Positions 38,534 to 47,192 of a DNA stretch of 64,000 bases are shown one piece after another; position 1 is the stretch's first letter, and every line of letters starts with the position of its first letter. Position numbers and translations under genes: made by a program. Under the pieces are notes generated by a model. It had not been told where the DNA came from and ran no database searches. It saw nothing but the letters and a program-made list of their open reading frames with translations. This stretch comes from Tumebacillus avium (GTDB lineage Bacteria; Bacillota; Bacilli; Tumebacillales; Tumebacillaceae): contig NZ_CP021434.1 in NCBI RefSeq assembly GCF_002162355.1, forward strand, positions 4,642,001 to 4,706,000. Reading direction: 5' to 3'.

Positions 38534-39548
38534 CGTAAAAAGCGTCCCATCCTCTCTTCACTTTTCTAATCAATTCTTCCGCATGCTGCTCCATCCAGTT
38601 TTCCAGATCGAGCACCCAATCCACGATGCCTCGCAGCCAGCCCGTGCTGTCCAGCCCTTCCAGACATCGCCCGGCAAAATGCAGCAAAAAGTAGGCTCGG
38701 CGCAGTCGCATCAACATGGGCAACGCATCCACTTCCGCCGCGGTCAGGCAATGCTCTGACGCATAGCCTCGCGCAAAGTTCTCCAGCCAGACCCACTCTG
38801 CTCCCGTTCCCCACATCTGGTTGGCCGGTCCTTCCCCCAGTCCGATCGCCAGGTCGAGCGCGCGCAGATCACGAGCGCAAAATTCAAAGTCGAGTACCCC
38901 GGTCACGTTTCTGGCAGCAAGCAACGTGTTCCCTTTCGTGTAATCGCGGTGGATCAACTGCCTCGGTAGCGCATCGTACAGTTCCGGCACTTTTGCGGTC
39001 ATCTCCTGCAGCAAGGCGGCCATGCGGCGCTGTTTCTCCACGCTGACCGGCAGCGTCTCGGCCAAGCGCAGAGGATCGGGCACCAGCGGATGTACTTTTT
39101 CCAACGCTCCGTACAGAGGCACCCCGGCGCACAGAGCAGGCTCGTCGATCTGCCCCATCACGCGCACCAGTTCGCCAAGCCCACGTCCGGACGCTTCCGC
39201 CTGCTCTGGATCGTCCGCTTGCGGATGCTGTCCCGGAATCAGCGGAAACAAAGCCAGGAGCCGTTCCTGCCCCTCCGCAGTCACCACATGCGCCGTCCGC
39301 TGACCTGTTGCTGTCACCACCGGCACAGGGATAGCAAAAGAGAGCCTCTGCGCATCCAGAAGCTCCATCACCCTGATCTCATGCTGCACCAGTTCCTGTG
39401 CGTTGCAATTCTGATAAATCCGCGAGAAAAAAGACCCGAGCGGACTCTGCACCCGGTAGGTGAGGTTGATAAACCCCACTCCAGCCGGTTCCCACGTCCA
39501 TGGCCCGGGCGCATCCGGCCACAGCTGTTCAAACGCCTGCAAGTTCAT
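38502..39548 (-). CDS. APH/ThrB-like phosphotransferase (348 aa)
   Basis: A kinase-fold small-molecule or protein phosphotransferase. The Brenner motif is intact: LIHRDYTKGN (catalytic Asp and Asn) followed by GVLDFEFC with the metal-binding Asp. The N-terminal half carries a beta-lobe ending in a hinge (LFPLIPGQ). Closest in feel to homoserine kinase II/aminoglycoside phosphotransferase-like proteins; the substrate is unknown. Placed just before the coat kinase cluster but not of obvious CotS type. Confidence 0.82.
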   Translation of the reverse strand: MNLQAFEQLWPDAPGPWTWEPAGVGFINLTYRVQSPLGSFFSRIYQNCNAQELVQHEIRVMELLDAQRLSFAIPVPVVTATGQRTAHVVTAEGQERLLALFPLIPGQHPQADDPEQAEASGRGLGELVRVMGQIDEPALCAGVPLYGALEKVHPLVPDPLRLAETLPVSVEKQRRMAALLQEMTAKVPELYDALPRQLIHRDYTKGNTLLAARNVTGVLDFEFCARDLRALDLAIGLGEGPANQMWGTGAEWVWLENFARGYASEHCLTAAEVDALPMLMRLRRAYFLLHFAGRCLEGLDSTGWLRGIVDWVLDLENWMEQHAEELIRKVKRGWDAFYDEVDKTQAQI

Positions 39549-39560
39549 CGCTCACAGGCC

Positions 39561-40256
39561 TCAGCGCTTGGCCTTCGCCAGCTTCCGTTCCTTCATGCGC
39601 ATGATGTATTCCACCGCATCTGGCGTTTTGCAAGCGGTGTCGCCGTGGTCGACATCGACAACGCCGATCCGCTTGGCCGCTGCGACCGCCTTCTCCTCCA
39701 GCGCGTCGTTGCGCGCGCCGATGGCGATCAAGGAGGAGTTCATCGCTTCCTTGATCCGGTTCTTGCTGCTGTGAATCCGCGCTTCGATAACCGCCAGATA
39801 CGGCTCGAACAGCTCATCGGGCACCTCTTCCTTGCTCAGCGCGATCAGCGTCAGCATCTGCCAGCCGGAACGCCCGACAAACTCGACGTCCTGCTCCCCG
39901 ATCCACATTTCCATCAACTCGCGGGTGAACTTCGTTTTGCCCGCGAGATTGCTGGTCAAAGTATCGGTCAGCGTATGCGAGTTCAAGCTCCGCACCCACG
40001 CATCGAGCGTCGCTATGCTGACCTTCTTCGGATCGGCGATCAACGTCGCCATGTTGCGGGCTTCAAAATTGCCCGTCTCCCACAACTGCTCGGCCAATTC
40101 CTGATCTTTCTTGATCTCCTTGGCCAGCGCCTTCATGTTGGCAAACGACACGCCAAACGTGTTTTCGCCAAGCCCGTGCCGGATGTACGTCTTGCGCGCC
40201 TGCTCCGTGCCCATCTCTTCCAGCCTTGCCATCACCGTCTGCAGATCCATTGCCAT
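39561..40256 (-). CDS. DNA alkylation repair protein, AlkD-like HEAT-repeat family (231 aa)
   Basis: All-helical protein matching the AlkC/AlkD superfamily (GVSFANMKALAKEIKKD, LWETGNFEARNMATLI, and FVGRSGWQMLTLIA). AlkD removes bulky alkylated bases without flipping; the key Trp/Asp set is not fully verifiable here. The C-terminal part (about 160-231) ends in a basic tail. RBS AAAGGGCGG precedes the ATG. Confidence 0.82.
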   Translation of the reverse strand: MAMDLQTVMARLEEMGTEQARKTYIRHGLGENTFGVSFANMKALAKEIKKDQELAEQLWETGNFEARNMATLIADPKKVSIATLDAWVRSLNSHTLTDTLTSNLAGKTKFTRELMEMWIGEQDVEFVGRSGWQMLTLIALSKEEVPDELFEPYLAVIEARIHSSKNRIKEAMNSSLIAIGARNDALEEKAVAAAKRIGVVDVDHGDTACKTPDAVEYIMRMKERKLAKAKR

Positions 40257-40300
40257 TGTAGATACCGCCCTTTCACACCAATAACTCCCATTATAAACGA

Positions 40301-40329
40301 AAGCCGCTGATCCTAAAAGATCAACGGCT
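40301..40329 (-). terminator. Probable terminator after the CotS-type kinase
   Basis: Minus-strand AGCCGTTGATC / GATCAGCGGCT stem with a TTTTAG loop and a weak T-rich tail. Confidence 0.6.
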
Positions 40330-40337
40330 GGTCTGCT

Positions 40338-41693
40338 CTATGGCCGCGGACGCCACGGTCCCGGCTTTTGCGGTTTGCGCTGCTTCACGCGGGGCAGGGC
40401 GAAGCGTACGTTTGGCTCGCTCTGGCCCGCTTCGTCTTCCAACTCCTCGCCGTACTCGTCACCGTGGCTGACCAGGGAGACGTCGGGCGTCTCTTCCTCG
40501 ACCTGCACCGAGACGTTCTCCGACACTTCGACCGCGCTGCCTTCGCGCGTCTCCCAGCCGTCATCTCGGGTCTCGACCGAGGACGATTCCATGCTTTCCA
40601 GATCGTCGTATTCTTCCAGCCCTTCCAGATGCGGCGCAAAGGACGGCGCCGACAGGTTGAGCCCGTAGCGGGCGATCAGGTCCTGCACAAACATCTCGCG
40701 TCCTTCGTCGAGCGCCAACTGCTTGCGGAACCGGTTTGCAAAGCGCCCCGTATCCCAGTCCCGCGTGCGCTCAAAATACGCCTCGACCACTTCCAAGGTG
40801 CGCTGCGGGAACGACAGGTAAGCCGCCAGCACGGTCATTTCCTCCGCGGTGATCTCACGCACGGCACGGTACACGTCGAGGATCGAGAAGCCGATCGACG
40901 CATCCCAGTCATAGCGCGGCATATAGCGGGTGAGCAGCGCGCCGAGGTCATGCACGGGGTGCCCGTAGTGGCAATGGTCGAAGTCGACCACCGCCAGGCG
41001 CTCTTTGTCGACGATCAGGTTCTGGCGCGAAAACGACCCGTGGCAGATCGTCTTGTTCTCCCGCGCCCACTCCAGGATCTGCCCGTATGGCGAGTTGCCC
41101 AACTGCTCCGCCGCATGGTGAATCATCTTGTTCAGCTCACTGCGGTGCGTGCGGTAAGACTCATCCATCACATTCTGCTCGCGGCGGTCCTCGAGGCTCG
41201 CGTCATAACTGCTCAGCTTCGCCTGATAGCGCCCCCATTGCGCCGAGAAATCCTCGCGCGTCTCCTGGCCGAATCCGCCGCCTTCAAAACCCGCCCCGGC
41301 GTTGTGCAGCTTGGCGAGCGTCTCCGCCGCCAGGAACACATTTTTCGCCTTCTTCAGATCGGCTTCCTTGCCCGGCATCCAGTCGGTCAGGTAATAGATG
41401 CCCGTCGCGTGCACCACATACGGATCGCCGTACTTGGTGCGGATGAAGCGCGGCACGCCCGGAAAACCTTTGCCCGCCAGATGATCGACCGCTTGCTGCA
41501 CAAATCGCACGCGGCTTTCGGTCACGCTGACTTTTTTCAGCGCCCGGTAGCCGGCCGGCGTTTTGATGCGCAGCACGCCGCGCACCGCTTTGATCTTCTC
41601 AACCGCCAAATCCCACTCCCGGAGCACTTCCGGATCGGCGCCAAAGGAATCAAAAATCTCCTGCAGCTCTTTCTCCTCTTTTTTCTTTCCCAT
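40338..41693 (-). CDS. CotS-type spore coat kinase-like protein with acidic C-terminal extension (451 aa)
   Basis: Kinase-like fold: N-lobe Lys in YRALKKV, hinge YYLTDWMPGKEAD, and a catalytic-loop stretch ICHGSFSRQN followed by VVDFDHCHYGHP. The usual catalytic Asp of HGD is replaced by Ser, so activity is doubtful or altered. About residues 355-440 form an acidic low-complexity extension (EEYDDLESMESSS... EELEDEAGQSE) ending in a basic Pro-rich tip. Such tails may tie it to coat proteins. The second ATG (41693) is better spaced from GGGGGAGG than the first. Confidence 0.82.
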   Translation of the reverse strand: MGKKKEEKELQEIFDSFGADPEVLREWDLAVEKIKAVRGVLRIKTPAGYRALKKVSVTESRVRFVQQAVDHLAGKGFPGVPRFIRTKYGDPYVVHATGIYYLTDWMPGKEADLKKAKNVFLAAETLAKLHNAGAGFEGGGFGQETREDFSAQWGRYQAKLSSYDASLEDRREQNVMDESYRTHRSELNKMIHHAAEQLGNSPYGQILEWARENKTICHGSFSRQNLIVDKERLAVVDFDHCHYGHPVHDLGALLTRYMPRYDWDASIGFSILDVYRAVREITAEEMTVLAAYLSFPQRTLEVVEAYFERTRDWDTGRFANRFRKQLALDEGREMFVQDLIARYGLNLSAPSFAPHLEGLEEYDDLESMESSSVETRDDGWETREGSAVEVSENVSVQVEEETPDVSLVSHGDEYGEELEDEAGQSEPNVRFALPRVKQRKPQKPGPWRPRP

Positions 41694-41707
41694 GTTCATG
41701 CCTCCCC

Positions 41708-42781
41708 CTACAGAAACTCTCGCAAGTTTCGTTTTTCAATCCGTCTGACCAGGTCTTTGATCTCCTGATCGCGCTCTTTGTCGGCGACGAGAATTGCCCG
41801 GTCACTCTGCACGATCAAGAGGTCGCGCACGCCGATCGTCGCGATCAGCAAGTCTTCGCTTTCGATGATCGAGCGCGACGTGTCGATGCCGACATGCAGC
41901 CCGTTGACGATGTTGCCCGCGTTGTCCTGGCTCAAAAACCGCTCCACCGACCGCCACGACCCGACATCGTCCCAGGCAAAATCGGCCGGGATCACCGCGA
42001 CATTGTCCGCTTTTTCCATGATCGCGTAGTCGACCGACAGTTTCTCCATCTTGGCGTACGTCTCGCGGATGATCTCCTTTTCGTCCGGCGTGCCCAAGAT
42101 CTCATACAAGTGCGCCAGATGCTGGTACATCTCCGGCATGTGGCGGCGATAGGCCTGCAGAATCTCCTGCACGCGCCAGACGAACATCCCGGAGTTCCAC
42201 AGGTACTTGCCAGACTGCAGGAAGCGCAAGGCGCGGTCAAAATCGGGCTTCTCCGTAAACTCCGCCACATGGTACGCCCGCCGCCCGTTGTCATTGACGA
42301 GCAGGCGGTCCATCTTGATGTAGCCATAGCCCGTCTTCGGCTCGGTCGGACGGATGCCAAAGGTGACCAGCATCTTATGATTGCGGGCAAACTCTGCCGC
42401 CCACGACAGGCAGCGGCGGAAATCCTGCTCGGAGCCGATAAAATGGTCGGATGGCAGCACCGCCATCACCGCCTGCGGGTCGCGCCGCGCCAGCCGGACG
42501 GCAGCCAGCCCGATGCCTGCTGCCGTCTCCCGCGCTTCCGGCTCGATGATCAGGTTCTCCGGGGGCAGCTCCGGCAACTGCTCGCGGATCTTGTCAAAAT
42601 AGCGGTCGTTCGTCACCACATAGACGCAATCTTGACGAATCAAAGGGCGAACGCGGCCCGCCGTCGTCTGCAGCAAGCTCTTGTCCCCAAAGATCTGCAA
42701 AAACTGCTTGGGGTTGGCAGACGAACTTTTCGGCCAAAAACGGCTGCCCACCCCGCCGGCCAGGATCACCGCGTACAGCAT
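41708..42781 (-). CDS. manC: Mannose-1-phosphate guanylyltransferase (357 aa)
   Basis: Makes GDP-mannose from GTP and mannose-1-phosphate. Pyrophosphorylase loop LAGGVGSRFWPKS, NPKQFL, PSDHFI, FTEKPDFDRA, and GMFVW are present; the length is the short single-domain form without an isomerase fusion. Good RBS GGAGAGGAGG. Being inside the coat gene cluster, it likely supplies GDP-mannose for spore surface glycans made by the nearby glycosyltransferase. Confidence 0.93.
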   Translation of the reverse strand: MLYAVILAGGVGSRFWPKSSSANPKQFLQIFGDKSLLQTTAGRVRPLIRQDCVYVVTNDRYFDKIREQLPELPPENLIIEPEARETAAGIGLAAVRLARRDPQAVMAVLPSDHFIGSEQDFRRCLSWAAEFARNHKMLVTFGIRPTEPKTGYGYIKMDRLLVNDNGRRAYHVAEFTEKPDFDRALRFLQSGKYLWNSGMFVWRVQEILQAYRRHMPEMYQHLAHLYEILGTPDEKEIIRETYAKMEKLSVDYAIMEKADNVAVIPADFAWDDVGSWRSVERFLSQDNAGNIVNGLHVGIDTSRSIIESEDLLIATIGVRDLLIVQSDRAILVADKERDQEIKDLVRRIEKRNLREFL

Positions 42782-42817
42782 GTCGATCGACCTCCTCTCC
42801 CCGCGCGTCGCACCGGC

Positions 42818-43822
42818 TTAGATCCACCGCGCCCCGTCCGCCCCGTAGACCATCGGACGGCGGGTCTGCGCCGCTTGGACCGCCCCTTCCAGCCGCTCGG
42901 CAAACACGTCGGCGCCGCGCTTCAGGCGCTGGAACTGCGCCAGGTGGCGGTACGCCGCATGCGGAAAGGCCAGATAGGCGTCGAGCACGACCAACTGCTG
43001 CTGCGTCATCCCCGCCTCTTCGCCGTACGCGTCGAGGAACACGCGGGCCAGCTCCTGCTCGCCGCGCTCCAGCAGCCCGTGGGCAAACTTGGCCGCATCA
43101 TAGAGCGGCAGGTCGGCGATCGCATCGTCGATGTGCAGCGTGGCGATGCGCCCTTCCGCGTCGATGCGCAAGTCGCTCAAGCGATAGTCCCCGACGGCAA
43201 ACTCGCCGTCCGCTTCCGACTGGCGCGCCAACTCCTCATATTTGCCGGCCGACAACCCTTCCACCGCCCGGCCGATCTGCTCGGCGATCCATTCATAATG
43301 CGTCAAAAAGCGCTCTTGGAGCAGATTGTGCTGGCGCAGCTCCGACCAGGCATGGAAGCGATCTTGCAGTTCGTCGCCCGCTTTGGCAAACCGCTCGATC
43401 CACGTGCCGTGCCGCTTCGGAAGCGCCGCGCCTTCGATCGGCTGCAGCCCTTTGCCCGCCTGGTGCAGCCGGGCGAGATTGCGCCCGCACAGCCGCATGT
43501 CGAGCGGGAAGAGGTCGGGCGTCCGGCCTTCCCAGTCATCGCTGAGCGTATAGAGCAGGTCGCCGTGGCGCACGACCGCATCTCCGTATAAGGTGCGGAT
43601 GTGGCGCGGCACGCGGCGATACCCCTGCTTCGCCAGATGCTCCCACAGGGCATGGCGGCGTTCGATCTTGCGTTCTTCGGTGTCAATATGCAGCCGCTTG
43701 ATCCCGCGGTGTTCTGTATCCACTAACAACGTGCGCTCATCGAGCGGAAGCACCCCGGCCACCCCGATGCCGTAGCGGGGCAGCACCGACTCGACGACCA
43801 CGTCCAGTTGTTCGCTTTGCAT
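42818..43822 (-). CDS. Degenerate CotS-family coat kinase (334 aa), probable pseudokinase
   Basis: Same length and fold pattern as the neighbouring coat kinases (DTEHRGIKRLH N-lobe, RTLYGDAVVRHGDLLYTLSDDWEGR hinge). The catalytic loop reads AVGDYRLSDL: His is lost and the Asn is replaced, and the DFD metal motif has become IDDA. This suggests a structural role in the coat. The ATG at 43822 with GGAGGGGA upstream was preferred over the frame start at 43852. Confidence 0.78.
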   Translation of the reverse strand: MQSEQLDVVVESVLPRYGIGVAGVLPLDERTLLVDTEHRGIKRLHIDTEERKIERRHALWEHLAKQGYRRVPRHIRTLYGDAVVRHGDLLYTLSDDWEGRTPDLFPLDMRLCGRNLARLHQAGKGLQPIEGAALPKRHGTWIERFAKAGDELQDRFHAWSELRQHNLLQERFLTHYEWIAEQIGRAVEGLSAGKYEELARQSEADGEFAVGDYRLSDLRIDAEGRIATLHIDDAIADLPLYDAAKFAHGLLERGEQELARVFLDAYGEEAGMTQQQLVVLDAYLAFPHAAYRHLAQFQRLKRGADVFAERLEGAVQAAQTRRPMVYGADGARWI

Positions 43823-43881
43823 ACGTCTCCCCTCCCTTAACTCTTGATTCAAGCGTATGCGTCCGTGCCAAGGAGTAGACG

Positions 43882-43913
43882 AAAAAACAGGCGGACGGGA
43901 GGTCAGCCTGTTT
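43882..43913 (-). terminator. Rho-independent terminator after the SpoVID-like gene
   Basis: Minus-strand AAACAGGC / GCCTGTTT stem followed by TTTTTT. Confidence 0.72.
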
Positions 43914-43922
43914 CCGTGTCAA

Positions 43923-45923
43923 TTAGCGTCTCGCGGCAGGAATGTAGAGAATTTGCCCGACATCCAAAACCTGGTCTTGCAGATTGTTGGCGCGCAGCAG
44001 ATCGCTGACCGACGTTTGATAACGTTCTGCCAGTCCGGACAGCGTCTCTTCACTCTGCACGATCTTGAATTTCATCGTGACTTTGTGCTCTTCCTTTCTG
44101 GTCAGCACATCGCTCCAGAACGAGTCTTCATCATGCGACTTCGTGTGCACCGGCGCGTATTTCTCGGCGTGATGGGAGGAAGACTCGTGCACGGCATGCA
44201 CGTAGCTTTCTTCCTTGTGCTGCGCTTGGTGATGCTGATGCGAGGAGGAGGACTCGTCGGCCGTATGGGCGCGGGAGTCGCCAAGCAGAGCGGACAGCTT
44301 GATCGGCGATACCTCCTGCTTCTCCCCGTGCTTCGAGCCGACCGACAGCTTGGGCCCGACGGCAACGAGCGGTTGTTGCTGCTGGACCTGCACAGGCGGC
44401 GCATCGTTCACTTCATCTTCGAACTGATATTCCGCTTCGTACGGGCGGTCGTCATCATCCCCATGCTGGTGATGATGGTCATGATGATGATCGTGCTGCT
44501 CATGGTCTACATGATCATGCTCCTGATGCTCTTGATGCTCGTGGTCATGATGATGTTCATGATGATGCTCAGCTTCGTGTTGCTGCTCCTGGTGCTCAGC
44601 TGTCACCTGCACCTGCTCGACCGTTTCGGTCTGCACGATCTCCGTCACATCGATCACTTGCACTTGTTCCGCTTGCAGCGGTTCTTGCACCGGTTCTTGC
44701 ACCGCTTCGACCGCGCCTTCGCTGCGCACTTCTTCCAGTGTTTCTACTACTGTTTCTTCCACCGTTTCTTCCAGCACAAATGCGTTTTCGTCGTCCTCCG
44801 TCTCCCGCTCTTCCAACTGCGGCTCCGGCGGCAGCACCGCATCGGCGACCAGCGGTGTCTGGTCGCTAGGCGGCGCAAACTTCTGCTGAATGCTGTCCTG
44901 ATGGAACGACGGGTTCACCGTCTCCGAACGGAACGGCTGACGGCCGTAAAACTCGTTTGTCGGCGGTGTAAACGGATTGGCGCCCGGCGTCTGGTCATAG
45001 CCAAACGACACTTGCGGCGGCGGCGTGTCAAACGGATTGAGCATGTGCGGCGACGAGTCGGTCGCGGCATCCGCTTCTTCCAGCTGGCGCGCCCAATCGC
45101 TGCCCGGCTGCGGCATCGGGAACACGAGATTCGGGTCGGGCGTGAAAACGATATCGTTTTCCTCTTCCTCCGCACCTTCATCCTCTTCGCGGACAAACGC
45201 TGATTCCTGCTCGCCCGCCGTGCCGGCCGGCGATTCGATCACCCAGTCGTCATCCTCTTGGGCCTGCTCCGCCAAGGCGTCATCTTCATAACGCGCCGCC
45301 TGCTCCAGATTCCAAGCCGGCTCAAACGGCGGTTCAAATTCCTCTTCGCCTTCCAACTTCGGCGCTTCATAATGGCGCGACTCATCGCTGTCCAGCAGCT
45401 GATCCAATTTTTGCGCCGACACGCCTTCCTCCTGCGTGCCGCAGCGGAACACATAACCTTCGCCGCCGGACAAGCCGTGGACGATCAGCTCCGCGCGCAG
45501 ATGGATCGTGCCTTCGCCCAAAACATGCGCGTTCCACGTTCCGATGCGCGGGTTCACATCCAAAATGCCATGCTGACGCTGATGCGCCTGCTGTGCCGCC
45601 ATCGGCACCTGCAACACGAACGGCATGCGGTGATGCAAAGGAATCACGTGCGCTTCCGGCACATCGTCGCCCGCTTCAAATACGTCCCGGTCATCCAGTA
45701 CATCCGGAATCTCCTCGGACAGGGAAGCTGCGTCCTCTTGCCGCAAGAATCCGGTAAAAGACAAAGCCCCTTTCAGGACATACGCATCATCTTCTACATC
45801 AAACCCGGTAATCTCCGTCGCCAGGGTTGCATCCTCCACGTCTTCAGTACCGCTCACAGCCTCCAACAGCAGCTGCTGATCTACATGAATGCGAATGGAT
45901 GGAATCATTTCCGCATCGCTCAC
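43923..45923 (-). CDS. spoVID: SpoVID-like spore coat morphogenetic protein with His-rich linker and C-terminal LysM domain (666 aa)
   Basis: SpoVID encases the forespore with coat proteins. The N-terminal about 160 residues match the SpoVID beta-rich domain (IHVDQQLLLEAV..., FVLQVPMAAQQ, GEGTIHLRAELIVHG). A long acidic low-complexity linker follows, including a His-rich tract at about 443-488 and Glu/Val/Gln-rich repeats. The C-terminal LysM (about 620-664, VQSEETLSGLAERYQTSVSDLLRANN) would bind peptidoglycan or lipid II. GTG start with AAGGAGGGG upstream. Position next to coat kinases and near hem and valS matches B. subtilis spoVID-ysxE. Confidence 0.85.
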   Translation of the reverse strand: MSDAEMIPSIRIHVDQQLLLEAVSGTEDVEDATLATEITGFDVEDDAYVLKGALSFTGFLRQEDAASLSEEIPDVLDDRDVFEAGDDVPEAHVIPLHHRMPFVLQVPMAAQQAHQRQHGILDVNPRIGTWNAHVLGEGTIHLRAELIVHGLSGGEGYVFRCGTQEEGVSAQKLDQLLDSDESRHYEAPKLEGEEEFEPPFEPAWNLEQAARYEDDALAEQAQEDDDWVIESPAGTAGEQESAFVREEDEGAEEEENDIVFTPDPNLVFPMPQPGSDWARQLEEADAATDSSPHMLNPFDTPPPQVSFGYDQTPGANPFTPPTNEFYGRQPFRSETVNPSFHQDSIQQKFAPPSDQTPLVADAVLPPEPQLEERETEDDENAFVLEETVEETVVETLEEVRSEGAVEAVQEPVQEPLQAEQVQVIDVTEIVQTETVEQVQVTAEHQEQQHEAEHHHEHHHDHEHQEHQEHDHVDHEQHDHHHDHHHQHGDDDDRPYEAEYQFEDEVNDAPPVQVQQQQPLVAVGPKLSVGSKHGEKQEVSPIKLSALLGDSRAHTADESSSSHQHHQAQHKEESYVHAVHESSSHHAEKYAPVHTKSHDEDSFWSDVLTRKEEHKVTMKFKIVQSEETLSGLAERYQTSVSDLLRANNLQDQVLDVGQILYIPAARR

Positions 45924-45968
45924 TAAGAGTCCCCTCCTTCTATCGTTCGATCATAGTACGACACTTTC

Positions 45969-45998
45969 AATTTATGAGAATGCCTGTACGATTATGAC
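45969..45998 (-). promoter_or_regulatory. Candidate sigma-E promoter of the SpoVID-like gene
   Basis: GTCATAAT (45998-45991), 14-base spacer, CATAAATT (45976-45969), close to the sigma-E pattern GTCATATT/CATACANT. B. subtilis spoVID is sigma-E dependent. A weaker sigma-A-like TTGAAA nearby is an alternative. Confidence 0.5.
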
Positions 45999-46002
45999 TT
46001 AA

Positions 46003-46027
46003 CAAAAAAGCACCCCGAAGGGTGCTC
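46003..46027 (-). terminator. Rho-independent terminator after the CotSA-like gene
   Basis: Minus-strand AGCACCC / GGGGTGCT stem with a TTC loop, followed by TTTTTTG. Confidence 0.85.
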
Positions 46028-46028
46028 G

Positions 46029-47168
46029 TTACGAAGAAGCCGATTTCTTGCGCGCATACAGTTTTTCATACGCGGCCAATGTCTCTTTTGCACAGCGCTC
46101 CCAAGTGAACTTCGCCGCTTGGGCGAGCCCTTTCTGGCTCATCTCCTGACGCAGCTCCGGCGAGTTCAGCACTCGCTGCATCTTCTCCGCCAGATCGTAC
46201 ATGTCGTGCGGGTTGATCAACAGCGCCGCATCGCCTGTCACTTCCGGGATCGACGACGTGTTCGACGTGATCGTCGGCACTCCGCAGGCCATCGCTTCCA
46301 GCGGCGGGAGGCCAAATCCTTCATAAAACGACGGGTAGACGCAAAGGTCGGCCGCGTTGTACAGATGCGGCAGTTCCGGCACGGCGGCAAACCCGGTGAA
46401 GATCACGCGGTCTGACAGGCGCAAGGCTTCGACCAGCATCGCCGTGTCGTCAAAGTCTCGCGCTTCCTTGCCGACCAGCACCAAGGCGTAGTCTTTGGGG
46501 ATCTGATCCTGAATTTCATAAAACGCGTTGATCAGCCCTTTGACGTTCTTGCGCGGAGAGAAGCCGCCGAGGTAGACCACATAGGGGCGGTCGATGCCAA
46601 AACGCTCTTTGACAAACGCTTTGGCCACATCTTTCTCGATCGGCTGGTACACGCTCTCCGGCGCTTCATAGGTGACGGCGATCTTCTCCTCCGGCACCTG
46701 GAAGATGCGCTGAATGTCGCGCTTGGAGTGTTCCGACACGGTGATGATCAGGTCGGACTGCTCCATGATCCGCGGCATCTCCTGCAGGAAGATGCGTAGA
46801 TAGCCTTTGCCGACCGTCTCCGGGTAGATGTAAGGGATCAGGTCGTGCACCGTCACCACGTTCAGACAGCCTTTTTTCAGCGGCAGGCCGATGCCGTTTT
46901 GCGGAACGTGGTAGATGTCGATCTTCTCCTGCTCCACGCTCATCGGGACGTGAACCTCTTCCCAGAATTTATCTTTGCTCCGCTCAATCGAGTTGAACAC
47001 TTCGTCGGCCGTCGGGTCGAGATTCTTAAACTCGTCACCGGGCCAGAAAAAGCGGTATTCGTTCTTTTTGTCATGCACGTACAGGTTTTTGATCAGTTGG
47101 TAGGTATACGTGCCGATTCCCGTTCCCCGGTACCAGATGGCACCGCGCGCGTCCAGACCAATTTTCAT
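46029..47168 (-). CDS. CotSA-like glycosyltransferase, GT4 family (379 aa)
   Basis: GT-B fold. The N-terminal domain begins [25 protein letters not shown]; the C-terminal domain has [17 protein letters not shown] (donor phosphate), a [20 protein letters not shown] block with the EX7E pair, and [15 protein letters not shown]. This is a retaining GT4 enzyme as in the B. subtilis coat protein CotSA. Lying directly downstream of two coat kinases and close to ManC, it probably builds a mannose-containing spore surface glycan; donor and acceptor are inferred. Confidence 0.88.
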   Translation of the reverse strand: MKIGLDARGAIWYRGTGIGTYTYQLIKNLYVHDKKNEYRFFWPGDEFKNLDPTADEVFNSIERSKDKFWEEVHVPMSVEQEKIDIYHVPQNGIGLPLKKGCLNVVTVHDLIPYIYPETVGKGYLRIFLQEMPRIMEQSDLIITVSEHSKRDIQRIFQVPEEKIAVTYEAPESVYQPIEKDVAKAFVKERFGIDRPYVVYLGGFSPRKNVKGLINAFYEIQDQIPKDYALVLVGKEARDFDDTAMLVEALRLSDRVIFTGFAAVPELPHLYNAADLCVYPSFYEGFGLPPLEAMACGVPTITSNTSSIPEVTGDAALLINPHDMYDLAEKMQRVLNSPELRQEMSQKGLAQAAKFTWERCAKETLAAYEKLYARKKSASS

Positions 47169-47192
47169 CCTGTCACCCCTTCATGCAGCGAA

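Noticed and set aside
44459-44597. His-rich coding tract as a simple DNA repeat or assembly artefact
   Set aside because: The frame stays open on both sides and joins a SpoVID N-terminus to a LysM domain, so it is a genuine protein linker.
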